Source: an uncultured Muribaculaceae bacterium (GTDB lineage: Bacteria > Bacteroidota > Bacteroidia > Bacteroidales > Muribaculaceae). Taken from it: 41,430 nt of DNA. This document shows positions 15,294-23,478 of this stretch, in pieces (within the stretch, counting starts at the first letter, position 1; every line of letters starts with the position of its first letter). The notes under the pieces are model-generated. The model saw only the letters and a program-made list of their open reading frames with translations, ran no database searches and was not told the DNA's origin. The DNA is taken from the NCBI GenBank assembly GCA_945931475.1, contig CAMEPD010000013.1, forward strand, positions 1 through 41,430, read 5' to 3'. Both the position numbers and the translations under genes were made by a program.

Positions 15294-18284
15294 TTATTGG
15301 GGAAGGCGTACTACGCCAATACCTTTTTTACCGTTTATGCCGATAAGCAGGGGCGACGGGAAGCGCACCACGCGCACGGCCTCCGATTCGTATTCGGCGG
15401 ACATAGAGTCGAGCACCTCCACATTCATGTAGTCTACGCCCTGCGCAGCGGCCGACGAGGCCGAAGCGAAGGGGTTGACGGTGAAGTATCCTACGCCGGC
15501 CGAGGTGAGATTCTGGAAGAAGTGGGTGCCCTGCGAGGGTTCCACGCGGTAGTTCGACAGGGTAGTCTCGACGATGAGGCGCGCCTGCGATATGTCGGGC
15601 CAGCGCACGGGCACACCGAGGGCGAAGTCGGCCGAACCCCAGCGTCCGGGCCCGATGAGGATATACCCCTCCCCTTTCTCGAGGAACCGGCGGTTGATTT
15701 CGGCGATTTCGCGGGCGGTATCAGGGTTGTTGAGCTGTGAGAAACGTTCGGGACGCAGGTACACTACGGTCTGCACGGTGTCGGTGGTGCCGTGCCCGAG
15801 GGCGGTGTTCGAGCGGAGCAGCAGTTCGCTGTCGGGAAGTTCGAGAAGAGCCGGGTCGACATCGTCCTTGCGGTCGATAATGGGACGGATCTGCAGCCAG
15901 TAAATGCGGCCCACCGGTTGCTGGCCTGCCGGTTCGACCAGGCCGGCGAATTCTATTTCGACAGGGCGCTGCATGGCCTGCTGACCCTTTGTGAGCATCA
16001 TATCGACAGCCGGGGCCAGAGGGAATGGCGCTGACGGGCCGAGCATATTGGCGAAAGTGGCAACCTTACGGCCCGGGCCGAGGTGCGAGTCACGAATCAT
16101 GCGGTCGTTGACGTCGAAAGTCGACACCATAAGCCGCAGTACATCCGGTCGGTTGGCAAAGTCCTGAATATTCAGTATCGAGAGGTTAAAGGCATCGTCG
16201 GTCTGCATGGGGCCGTCACTCGCCTTGAGGGGCAGTGCGTAGAGCTTGCGCTGGGTATCGCGCAGGGCCAGCTCGAGGGTGGAGGTCTGCAAAACCCGGT
16301 TGCTGTGACGAGGCGAGAAACGGAGTCCGCGGCCGCCGTCAACAATATATTTGCCCAGGCCAATCGACACCTCGGCCACGCCGTCCTCGGGGAGTTCGTC
16401 GCCGAGGGGATAATAGTTGAGCGAGCGTGCCACGCCCGAGAACGACGGGAAGAAATAGCCGTCGACCTCGCGTCCCACCACCTCCTGGATGATGACGGCC
16501 ATCTTCTCCTGGTCGATAACGTTGGAGGTGGCAGTCATATATGCCTTCGATTCGGCGTAGAACACCGAGGCGTACACGCCCTTGACGGCGGCGGCAAGTT
16601 CGTCAAGGGTCTTCACTGCCGTTTCAGACTGAGGCACCATATATGTGGCATACACACCGGCAAACGGCTGATAATGACTGTCTTCCAACAGCGACGACGA
16701 ACGCACGGCCAGAGGTCGGTCGACTACCTCGATGAGCGCAAGCATATCCTCGCGCACACGGTCGGGGAGCCGTGCGGCCACGAACCGACGCAGAATCTCC
16801 TCGTCGGATGCGTCGCTCAAGGCTACGGGATAGAGGTCGTTATCGGCCATGAACTCGTCGAAAATATCAGTACAGAGCACCACCGTGCGGGGAATTGAGA
16901 CGGTAACCCCATGGAAGTTGTCGAACTCCGGATTGCGCTTGATAATCGAGTCGATGAATGCCAGACCGCGGCCTTTGCCACCCATCGACCCCTGACCTAT
17001 TCGTGCGAAATTCGAGTAGAAGTCGAAGCGGTCCTTCTTGAAGTCGGCCACGACGCCGCGGTTCTTCATGCGGCGGTATTTGACGATTAGGTCGAAGAAG
17101 AGCTGTTTTACGGCCGGCGCCTCCTCGATGGAGGTGAAGTGATGGGCACGTACCACGTCGGCGATAGGGAACATGGCACGGGAGTAGAGCCATCGCGAGA
17201 TGTCGTTGCGGCGCGCATGGTACAACAATGACTCAGAGGGGATGTCGAACATCCGTTTCTGAAACTCGTTGATTGATTTGACGCGCATAATCTCCTTGCC
17301 GTCGGCAGGATTACGGAAGACAAAGTCGCCGAAACCGAAATTGCGACGTACGGCATCGCCCAAGTCGACGGGTAGCTTCTTGGAGGTCTTGTCAAGGAAG
17401 ATACCGCCGAACTCGCGGCACTTCTCGCGGTTGGAGGCTTCGGTCGACTCCACGATGATGGGGAGGTATGCATCGCACGACCGCACATAGCGGGCCAGCT
17501 CCAGGCCCGCCTGACGGTCCTTTTGCCCCTCGTGCATGAACGACACGTCGGTAATCAGGCCGAGCATCTTGTCGGCGTACTTGTCGTAAAGCATCCGGGC
17601 TTCCTCGTAGTCGCGCGCCAGAAGCACCTTGGGACGCCCGCGCATACGCATCATCTTTTCGTGCTCGTTGAGCGCCTCGGTCGAGAATATGAGGCTCTGC
17701 TTAAGCAGGAATTTATAGAGGTGAGGGAGTATCGACGAGTAGAAGCGCACAGAGTCCTCGACCATCAGAATCATTCGGACACCCACATCGAGCACATCGT
17801 TCTCGGCGTTGAGTTTATCCTCGAGCAACTTGATGATGGCCAGCAGCAGGTCGACGTTACCGAGCCACGAGAACACGTAGTCGATGCCCGAAAAGTCTTC
17901 GGCGGCCAGGCGCCGCGACACCTCCTTCGAGAAGGGAGTAAGCACCACAAACGGTATGTCGGGGAAGGCCTTCTTGATTTCACGGGCGCCGGTGAAAGTT
18001 TCGCTGATATCCATGCCGGGCATGGCGATGATGAGGTCGAAATGTTTCTGTGCCAGATGTGTAAGTGCCTCTGAGATGTGCGACACACGGGTGATTCGCG
18101 GGGGCGACGACAGGTTGAGCGCCACATACTCGTTGTAGAGCTGCTCCTCGACGCGGCCGTCCTCCTCCATCATGAAGGCATCGTATGGCGAAGCCACGAG
18201 CAGCACATTGAATACGCGCTTCTGCATCAGGTTCTGAAAGGCCGTATCCTTGAGATACATACGGCTCAATGATTCCTCATTCAT
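15294..18284 (-). CDS. Two receiver-like domains fused to a PEP/pyruvate-binding (PPDK N-terminal) domain
   Basis: A 996-aa protein. Residues about 25-165 and 170-325 look like receiver folds: VFNVLLVASPYDAF with an IIAMPGMD strand and VVLTPFS, then RMILMVEDSVRFYSSILP with LGLITDVSF and LPIIVESTEA. From about 430 it has the ATP-grasp-like PPDK N-terminal domain: GQGSMGGKGRGLAF, LAVRSSSLLEDSHYQPFAGV and a closing YWLQIRPI near 795. A C-terminal part of about 200 residues follows. The phosphohistidine swivel motif (GGxxSHxAI) and the PEP-utilising barrel of PEP synthase are not visible, so the usual pyruvate-to-PEP reaction is unlikely. It may bind ATP and act in signalling; function unknown. 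It is followed at 13 bp by the Sel1 pair. Confidence 0.82.
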   Translation of the reverse strand: MNEESLSRMYLKDTAFQNLMQKRVFNVLLVASPYDAFMMEEDGRVEEQLYNEYVALNLSSPPRITRVSHISEALTHLAQKHFDLIIAMPGMDISETFTGAREIKKAFPDIPFVVLTPFSKEVSRRLAAEDFSGIDYVFSWLGNVDLLLAIIKLLEDKLNAENDVLDVGVRMILMVEDSVRFYSSILPHLYKFLLKQSLIFSTEALNEHEKMMRMRGRPKVLLARDYEEARMLYDKYADKMLGLITDVSFMHEGQKDRQAGLELARYVRSCDAYLPIIVESTEASNREKCREFGGIFLDKTSKKLPVDLGDAVRRNFGFGDFVFRNPADGKEIMRVKSINEFQKRMFDIPSESLLYHARRNDISRWLYSRAMFPIADVVRAHHFTSIEEAPAVKQLFFDLIVKYRRMKNRGVVADFKKDRFDFYSNFARIGQGSMGGKGRGLAFIDSIIKRNPEFDNFHGVTVSIPRTVVLCTDIFDEFMADNDLYPVALSDASDEEILRRFVAARLPDRVREDMLALIEVVDRPLAVRSSSLLEDSHYQPFAGVYATYMVPQSETAVKTLDELAAAVKGVYASVFYAESKAYMTATSNVIDQEKMAVIIQEVVGREVDGYFFPSFSGVARSLNYYPLGDELPEDGVAEVSIGLGKYIVDGGRGLRFSPRHSNRVLQTSTLELALRDTQRKLYALPLKASDGPMQTDDAFNLSILNIQDFANRPDVLRLMVSTFDVNDRMIRDSHLGPGRKVATFANMLGPSAPFPLAPAVDMMLTKGQQAMQRPVEIEFAGLVEPAGQQPVGRIYWLQIRPIIDRKDDVDPALLELPDSELLLRSNTALGHGTTDTVQTVVYLRPERFSQLNNPDTAREIAEINRRFLEKGEGYILIGPGRWGSADFALGVPVRWPDISQARLIVETTLSNYRVEPSQGTHFFQNLTSAGVGYFTVNPFASASSAAAQGVDYMNVEVLDSMSAEYESEAVRVVRFPSPLLIGINGKKGIGVVRLPQ

Positions 18285-18334
18285 TTATATATCAGCAGGT
18301 TAAGAGAGTTTACATTATTCACGCCACAGGGGCA

Positions 18335-18979
18335 TCATAGGGCACGGAGCCCGGCGATGGCGGCCATGGGGTCGTCGGCCCTGAAGACATAACTTCCGGC
18401 AACGGCTACATCGGCTCCGGCGGCGGCTATCAGGGGTGCCGTTTCGGCGTTTACCCCTCCGTCCACCTCGATGAGGGCCTTCGAGCCCCTCTCGCCGATG
18501 AGGCGACGGAGCTGGCGGATTTTCCGGCAGGTGTTCGGTATGAATTTCTGTCCTCCGAAGCCGGGATTTACCGACATCAGGAGCACCATATCGAGCTGCT
18601 CGATGACATCCTCGAGCATAATCACCGGCGTGGATGGGTTCAGCGTCACGGCGGCCTTCATTCCGGCGTCCTTTATGGCCTGGATGGTACGGTCGAGGTG
18701 CACGCAAGCCTCCTGGTGCACGTTCATGATGGCGGCGCCGGTGTCGCGCACGCGGGTCACCCACTTCTGGGGCTCGACTATCATCAGGTGCACGTCCATC
18801 GGCTTCTTAAGCTCACGGGCCACATCGGTCATCACGGGGAAACCGAAAGAAATATTCGGCACGAACACGCCGTCCATCACATCGATGTGGAGCCAGTCGG
18901 CTTCCGAGCGGTTAATCATGTCGATTTCGCGGTCGAGGTGCAGGAAGTCAGCCGAAAGCAGCGAGGGGGATACAATCAT
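18335..18979 (-). CDS. rpe: Ribulose-phosphate 3-epimerase
   Basis: A 214-aa TIM-barrel enzyme that interconverts ribulose 5-phosphate and xylulose 5-phosphate in the non-oxidative pentose phosphate pathway. Signatures are the N-terminal SPSLLSADFLHL, WLHIDVMDGVFVPNISFG with metal-binding His and catalytic Asp, the MDVHLMI strand, LLMSVNPGFGGQKF, and IEVDGGVNAETAPL with the second Asp. Length is normal. It lies 31 bp after the DedA gene and 50 bp before the receiver/PPDK-N gene on the same strand. Confidence 0.96.
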   Translation of the reverse strand: MIVSPSLLSADFLHLDREIDMINRSEADWLHIDVMDGVFVPNISFGFPVMTDVARELKKPMDVHLMIVEPQKWVTRVRDTGAAIMNVHQEACVHLDRTIQAIKDAGMKAAVTLNPSTPVIMLEDVIEQLDMVLLMSVNPGFGGQKFIPNTCRKIRQLRRLIGERGSKALIEVDGGVNAETAPLIAAAGADVAVAGSYVFRADDPMAAIAGLRAL

Positions 18980-19010
18980 TTTACAGCGGAATTATATTGA
19001 GTCGATGGGA

Positions 19011-19703
19011 TTATATTGGGTCGGTGGGATTGCTTTTGCGGGGTTTCATGAACTGCACGCAGATGTAAAGCAGGCAGAGCAACAGCAGGGCCAGACCGCC
19101 CCAGGTGAAGTAAGTATTATATTTCTCGATAGTGTCGAAGAGCTGGTCGGGCGACACTGTGCCTCCCAGCCACCAGCCCAGCACGGCAAGGATGACGTTC
19201 CAAACGCCGGCGCCGAGGGCTGTGAAAATGGTGAAGGTTCCGATGTTCATGCGTGCCAGGCCTGCGGGTATGGAGATGAGCTGACGCACGGCCGGAATGA
19301 GTCGGCCGATGAAGGTCGACACGGCGCCATGCTTGTCGAAGTACTTTTCGGCACGCGCCACCTTCTCCTGATTGATGAGGCAGGCATGGCCGAAGCGGCT
19401 GTTGGCGAACGAGTATACAATCGGGCGACCGAGCCACATCGACAGACCGTAATTGATGAGGGCGCCCACTACGGCACCGGCCGTAGCCACGAGCACCACA
19501 AGGAAGATATTCATATCGCCGCGGGTTGCAGCTATGTAGGCGGCCGGAGGCACCACCACCTCCGACGGGAAGGGCAGGAACGAACTCTCGATTACCATAA
19601 AGAGGAACACCAGCCAGTAACTGGCATTGTCGTAGAACAGCTGAAAGAGATACGATGCCGAAGCCCAATCGGATATGGAGAGGTTGATAAAACAATCAGT
19701 CAT
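19011..19703 (-). CDS. DedA-family membrane protein
   Basis: A 230-aa inner-membrane protein of the DedA (SNARE-associated/VTT) superfamily, linked in other bacteria to undecaprenyl-phosphate or lipid flipping. Motifs are ESSFLPFPSEVVVPPAAYIA in the first re-entrant loop, GAVVGALINYGLSMWLGRP, and the family signature FIGRLIPAVRQLISIPAGLARM. About five hydrophobic segments are present, and a last transmembrane helix (YFTWGGLALLLLCLLYICV) precedes a short basic tail. Length is normal. It sits 27 bp after the glycosylase gene in the minus-strand run. The lipid substrate cannot be read from the sequence. Confidence 0.92.
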   Translation of the reverse strand: MTDCFINLSISDWASASYLFQLFYDNASYWLVFLFMVIESSFLPFPSEVVVPPAAYIAATRGDMNIFLVVLVATAGAVVGALINYGLSMWLGRPIVYSFANSRFGHACLINQEKVARAEKYFDKHGAVSTFIGRLIPAVRQLISIPAGLARMNIGTFTIFTALGAGVWNVILAVLGWWLGGTVSPDQLFDTIEKYNTYFTWGGLALLLLCLLYICVQFMKPRKSNPTDPI

Positions 19704-19723
19704 AAGTGAGTTTAAGAAATTTG

Positions 19724-19734
19724 AGGCTGTTTAT
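19724..19734 (+). repeat. Partial GAGGCTGTTTA repeat core between two minus-strand genes
   Basis: Eleven bases matching the core of the dispersed repeat lie in the 27-bp gap between the DedA and glycosylase genes, in the opposite orientation to those genes. It overlaps the TAA of the glycosylase gene from the other strand. It lacks the leading TAA and the A-run, so it may be chance. Confidence 0.35.
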
Positions 19735-20309
19735 AATACTTTCTCGAAAGAGAATAACCGGCGGTACATTTCGGCTTTCTTTTCGATTTTCATGGGGTAT
19801 GCGCGCGAGGTGGAGGGCATACGCCATATATGCAGTCCGTCGGGGCCGGTTACCATCTCCCCCATTTTCGGGGGTTCAGTATCGGTGAGGGCGGCTACCA
19901 CAGAGGCGGCCTTTTCGCCGGTGGTGACCACGGCGCGGCACTCGGGCATCTGCGCGAGCAGTTGGTCGAGGGGCACCGGTGTGACTATCTCGAGGAACTT
20001 GTCGGAAGCGTTGCCGCGCAGACGGCGCACCTGCCGGGCCGTATCGTTGAGCGCTATGCCGCGGGCGGTCATCAGCTCTATGATGGCCGGCAGGTCGTAC
20101 TGCCCGGTGGCGGGGTTGTAGAGGGCATTGACATCATTGAGGAAAATCAGTCCCATGATTTTCCAGAAATCGTTGGTGCGGTTGGGGTAATAGAAATCCA
20201 TTGCCCAACGGTGTCGGCCGGGCGGGAATGTCCCCATGATCAACACCTTGGCCCCGGGCGGGCAGAAGGGCGGAAAGGGATGGTTTTCTATCTCGGGAGA
20301 CGGCACCAT
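19731..20309 (-). CDS. Uracil-DNA glycosylase superfamily protein
   Basis: A 192-aa protein resembling the Bacteroidetes branch of the UDG superfamily, DNA repair enzymes that remove uracil or mismatched bases. Motif 1-like LIMGTFPPGRHRWAMDFYY carries the glycosylase loop. It is followed by NRTNDFWKIMG, a GIALNDTARQVRR segment, VVTTGEKAA in mid-domain, and MPSTSRAYPM near the end where the DNA-intercalation loop is expected. The start is the ATG at 20309, 1 bp after the flavodiiron stop; the open frame runs further upstream but there it only shadows that gene. Substrate (U:G, U:A or other) is undetermined. Confidence 0.82.
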   Translation of the reverse strand: MVPSPEIENHPFPPFCPPGAKVLIMGTFPPGRHRWAMDFYYPNRTNDFWKIMGLIFLNDVNALYNPATGQYDLPAIIELMTARGIALNDTARQVRRLRGNASDKFLEIVTPVPLDQLLAQMPECRAVVTTGEKAASVVAALTDTEPPKMGEMVTGPDGLHIWRMPSTSRAYPMKIEKKAEMYRRLFSFEKVL

Positions 20310-20310
20310 T

Positions 20311-21513
20311 TCAGTCAATGAGTTTATGTGCGAGTGTGCGGGCGGCATCGCGTGCGGCGTCGAGTGCGCCGGCGTCGGGGGCCTGTTTGAACGCCACAGG
20401 GGGCACCACGCCCTCGGTGTCGAGCGCCTGCAGGTATTCTTGAAGTATCTTGGCGGCACGCTGCGACCATGTGCAGCCGCCGAACACGGCAATTTCGCGG
20501 TTGCGGAGATTGCGGGTAACGAGCCCCTCCATCACCGCGGCGATGGGTGGGAAAAGGGTGTCGCTGTAAGTCGGAGCGGCTATGATGAGGCCCCGGTGGG
20601 TGAACGCCTCGGCCAGGATGTAGCTCAGATGGGTCACAGACGCGTTGAGCACCGAAATGTCGCGCACCCCTTCGGCCGCCAGGGTCTGCGCGGCGGCCTC
20701 GGCCATACGTTCGGTGTTGCCGTACATCGAGCCGTAGACAATGGTGACGCCGTTGTCGAGCGGTTGGTAACGGCTTAGGCGGTCGTAGAGGTCAATGACC
20801 TTCGCGGCCTGCCGCCGCCATACGGGGCCGTGTGTTGAACAGATGGTGGTCACTGTCAGCGGCTCAAGGCATGCGAGGGCTTTCTGCACGAACACGCCGT
20901 ATTTGCCTACGATATTGCTGTAATAGCGCACCATTTCGGGGAAATAACGGTCGGTGTTCATGTCGGTGTCGAGCACGGCGCCGTTGAGTGCGCCGAAACA
21001 GCCGAAGGCGTCGCCGGCGAAGAGTGTCTGCTCCGTGGCGAGATAGGTCATCATGGTTTCGGGCCAGTGGACCATCGGAGTGAGATAAAATGTAAGGTCG
21101 ACCCCGCCCCCCAACTCCAGGGTGTCGCCGTTGCCGACCTTCAGCGTATCGTCGGCGATGCCGTAGAAGCCCTTTATCATATTGAGGGTCTGCAGGTTGC
21201 CCACAATCCGGATGCCGGGGAATGCCTGGCGCAGCAGACTGATGGCGCCGGAATGGTCGGGTTCCATGTGATTGATAATCAGATAGTCGGGCCGGCGGTC
21301 GCCAAGGATTGCGCGGATATGTTCAATCTGCTCCTGAGCGCAGGCCTTCTCTACCCCGTCGATGATGGCGGCTTTATCGCGGCCGCACACCAGATACGAA
21401 TTGTAGCTTACACCCGACGGGAGCGGCCACATTGCCTCGAAGCGGTGTGTGGTGCGGTCGTTTACACCGATATAATAAACGTCTGAGGATATTCTGACGG
21501 TTTCCATATACAT
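20311..21513 (-). CDS. Flavodiiron protein (FprA-type A-type flavoprotein)
   Basis: A 400-aa cytoplasmic protein of the flavodiiron family, which reduces O2 to water or NO to N2O in anaerobes. The metallo-beta-lactamase-like domain (residues 1-250) has the diiron ligands HMEPDH (82-87), the His in MVHWPETMM, the Asp in FAGDAFGCF, and the His in STHGPVW. The flavodoxin domain (about 255-400) opens with the FMN phosphate loop VYGSMYGNTERMAEA. No rubredoxin or NADH-oxidase extension is fused. Two ATGs are possible, 21513 and 21507. A TAACTTTG box lies upstream. It heads the minus-strand run reaching 13102. Good evidence for oxygen or nitrosative stress defence. Confidence 0.94.
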   Translation of the reverse strand: MYMETVRISSDVYYIGVNDRTTHRFEAMWPLPSGVSYNSYLVCGRDKAAIIDGVEKACAQEQIEHIRAILGDRRPDYLIINHMEPDHSGAISLLRQAFPGIRIVGNLQTLNMIKGFYGIADDTLKVGNGDTLELGGGVDLTFYLTPMVHWPETMMTYLATEQTLFAGDAFGCFGALNGAVLDTDMNTDRYFPEMVRYYSNIVGKYGVFVQKALACLEPLTVTTICSTHGPVWRRQAAKVIDLYDRLSRYQPLDNGVTIVYGSMYGNTERMAEAAAQTLAAEGVRDISVLNASVTHLSYILAEAFTHRGLIIAAPTYSDTLFPPIAAVMEGLVTRNLRNREIAVFGGCTWSQRAAKILQEYLQALDTEGVVPPVAFKQAPDAGALDAARDAARTLAHKLID

Positions 21514-21550
21514 TAGCTTAACGTTTACTTCGCCTGAATTAAAGATGATG

Positions 21551-21558
21551 CAAAGTTA
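21551..21558 (-). promoter_or_regulatory. Putative -7 box for the flavodiiron-led gene run
   Basis: TAACTTTG on the minus strand matches the Bacteroidetes -7 consensus. No clear TTTG lies 19-20 nt upstream of it, so the site is tentative. It would give a leader of about 35-40 nt. Confidence 0.5.
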
Positions 21559-21616
21559 ACGATTTTTTGTGGAGTAACCATTTGCCGATAACCCTTTTCG
21601 CGCCCAAAATTGTCAT

Positions 21617-21652
21617 AATATCATATACAATATCATAAACAGTATCATAAAC
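21617..21652. repeat. Three 12-bp tandem repeats upstream of the aquaporin
   Basis: AATATCATATAC, AATATCATAAAC and AGTATCATAAAC follow one another without gap in the AT-rich divergent region between the flavodiiron gene and aqpZ. They could be operator sites for a regulator of either gene. No consensus TAnnTTTG promoter is visible for aqpZ; TAACATTTTG at 21683-21692 is a near match. Confidence 0.7.
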
Positions 21653-21696
21653 GCGTTTCCGGCCTCACCCCGGACGGCATCATAACATTTTGTATC

Positions 21697-22377
21697 ATGA
21701 AGAAGTATATCGCTGAATGCGTGGGAACAATGTTCCTCGTTCTGTTGGCCTGCGGCAGCGCCGTGCTGGCCGGCCCGAAAATCGGAGTGTTAGGTATCGG
21801 TCTCTGTTTCGGGCTCGTATTGGTGTGCCTGTGCTACGCCATAGGCAACATCTCGGGTTGCCATGTCAATCCGGCAGTATCGTTCGCCGTGTGGCTCACA
21901 GGCGGTATGAGTTTCAAGGAGTTCGTTGGCTATGTGGCAGCTCAGCTTGTAGGCGCGGCCATCGGTGGCGGCATACTCTACTGGTTTGTGCTGACGGCCC
22001 CGGGATTTGACTTCGGCGGCATCACAGGCTCGACAGGCCTGGCGGCCAATGTGCTTCAACCGGGAGCCACCTCCTTGTTGGCGCTCCTCGCCGAGATAGG
22101 GCTGACGTTCTTCTTCGTGTTCGTCGTCCTATGCTCCACCGACAAGCAGAAGGGTGCCGGCAACCTTGCCGGCGTGGCTATCGGTCTGGCGTTAGGCCTG
22201 GTGAACATAGTGGGCATCACGGTCGACAACTGCTCGGTCAACCCGGCACGTTCGTTCGGTCCGGCTCTCTGGACCACCGGTGCATGGGGCGACTTCTGGA
22301 TTATGATAGTGGGCCCGCTCGTAGGCGCCATGTCTGCCGCCGTCTGCCGGCAGCTCATCAAGGGGCGCAATGCGTGA
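21697..22377 (+). CDS. aqpZ: Aquaporin Z-like water channel (MIP family)
   Basis: A 226-aa six-helix channel that lets water (or glycerol in other members) cross the inner membrane. Both pore motifs are intact: HVNPA with Asn58 and SVNPAR with Asn182. The selectivity-filter positions, aligned by the motifs to E. coli AqpZ, are Phe38, Asn170, Cys179 and Arg185, where AqpZ has Phe, His, Thr and Arg. The His-to-Asn change is unusual for a strict water channel. The lack of the long glycerol-facilitator loops supports AqpZ rather than GlpF. Its stop lies 4 bp from the convergent CDF gene, with no visible terminator. Confidence 0.92.
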   Translation: MKKYIAECVGTMFLVLLACGSAVLAGPKIGVLGIGLCFGLVLVCLCYAIGNISGCHVNPAVSFAVWLTGGMSFKEFVGYVAAQLVGAAIGGGILYWFVLTAPGFDFGGITGSTGLAANVLQPGATSLLALLAEIGLTFFFVFVVLCSTDKQKGAGNLAGVAIGLALGLVNIVGITVDNCSVNPARSFGPALWTTGAWGDFWIMIVGPLVGAMSAAVCRQLIKGRNA

Positions 22378-22381
22378 CGGG

Positions 22382-23350
22382 TCAGTCGGTGCAGCGACGG
22401 TTGTCGTCGGTTGATTCGCCGGCATACGGCTCGATGTGAATGCTCGTATGAAGGTCTTGGCCAAACTCGCGCTGCAGCCGGTGCTCCACGTCATCGGCGA
22501 TGGCGTGGGCCCGGCTGACTGATATATCAGGATCAACCTTGATATGAAACTCCACGAAAGCCCGGCTGCCGCTACGCCTGGAGGCAAAGTGGTGGAAGGC
22601 CACCACTCCCGGTGTGCTTCCGATGACGCTCCACATACGCCGGCATACATCGGCGGGAAGGGCCACCTCGAGCAGTTCGAGCAGGGCCGGTTTACCTATC
22701 GACCATGCCACGCCGAAGATGAACACGCTCACGGCCATGGCGGCTATCGGGTCGAGCACACGCCAGCGCGCGCCTAAGAACATTGCGCCGCCCACGCCCA
22801 CCAGGGTGGCAATCGACGACAGGGCGTCGCTGCGGTGATGCCAGGCGTTGGCCACCACGGCGGGCGAGCCGATGCGCTCCCCTTCACGGCGCGTGTAACG
22901 GTAAAGCCACTCCTTCGACACTATCGACACTATTATCATCGAAAGCGCCAGCCATGTTGGCCGCGGGAGTTCCTGACCGTGGAACGCGCGCCATGTGTTG
23001 CCGCTGCCGTCGATGAAGAACGCCACGGCCACGGCGCCCAGAATGAGCGCCAGGATAAGGGTGGCGAGGGTCTCGAACTTGCCGTGACCGTACTGATGGT
23101 CGGCGTCGGCCTTCTTGTGGGCTATGCCTACGAAGACTATCACGATAATATCGGAAACGAAATCGGAGATGGAGTGTACACCGTCAGCTATAAGGGCCTG
23201 CGAACGGCCGAGCACACCGGCGAGTATCTTCACCACACCGAGTGCGGCATTGATCCAGAACCCTACCCATGTGACATGGCGCGCGCGTCGCACCGTCTCG
23301 TCGGGAGAGAGGGCTCCTGGGGTGTTTTCTGTGTTACGAATATTGGTCAT
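22382..23350 (-). CDS. Cation diffusion facilitator metal exporter
   Basis: A 322-aa inner-membrane antiporter of the CDF family that exports Zn2+, Fe2+ or similar ions in exchange for protons. The first metal site is ADGVHSISDFVSD (HxxxD) in helix 2, and the second HHRSDALSS (HxxxD) in helix 5; the YGHGKFE loop follows helix 3. The cytoplasmic C-terminal domain (about 225-322) has the usual VAFHHFASRRSG and VEFHIKVDPDISVSRAHAI strands. I choose the ATG at 23350 over the upstream frame opening at 23377, which overlaps a -7 box. The site residues do not decide the metal. Confidence 0.93.
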   Translation of the reverse strand: MTNIRNTENTPGALSPDETVRRARHVTWVGFWINAALGVVKILAGVLGRSQALIADGVHSISDFVSDIIVIVFVGIAHKKADADHQYGHGKFETLATLILALILGAVAVAFFIDGSGNTWRAFHGQELPRPTWLALSMIIVSIVSKEWLYRYTRREGERIGSPAVVANAWHHRSDALSSIATLVGVGGAMFLGARWRVLDPIAAMAVSVFIFGVAWSIGKPALLELLEVALPADVCRRMWSVIGSTPGVVAFHHFASRRSGSRAFVEFHIKVDPDISVSRAHAIADDVEHRLQREFGQDLHTSIHIEPYAGESTDDNRRCTD

Positions 23351-23374
23351 TGAGTATGTCTGTCTTTGATAGCG

Positions 23375-23382
23375 CAAAGATA
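23375..23382 (-). promoter_or_regulatory. Putative -7 box for the CDF transporter
   Basis: TATCTTTG on the minus strand fits TAnnTTTG and lies 25 nt upstream of the ATG at 23350. No TTTG is found at the expected distance. Confidence 0.5.
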
Positions 23383-23396
23383 ATACATCTAATCGT

Positions 23397-23442
23397 AAAC
23401 GGGGCCCGGAACGCCATAAAAAGCGCGCCGGGCCCCGGGTTT
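23397..23442 (-). terminator. Hairpin after the FISUMP-domain gene
   Basis: GGGGCCCGG (23401-23409) pairs with CCGGGCCCC (23428-23436), with GC-rich inner pairing. On the minus strand it is followed by GTTTACG, a weak T-run. It lies between the FISUMP gene and the CDF promoter and probably separates the two transcripts. Confidence 0.65.
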
Positions 23443-23478
23443 AAATCGGCATTATGTAGGCATTATTTAGGTACGGAA

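Noticed and set aside
15294..18284. Canonical PEP synthase or pyruvate phosphate dikinase
   Set aside because: The ATP-binding N-terminal domain is present, but the phosphohistidine swivel motif and the PEP-utilising domain are not visible.
21617..21652. Replication-origin iterons
   Set aside because: Only three short units, no DnaA boxes or replication gene next to them.
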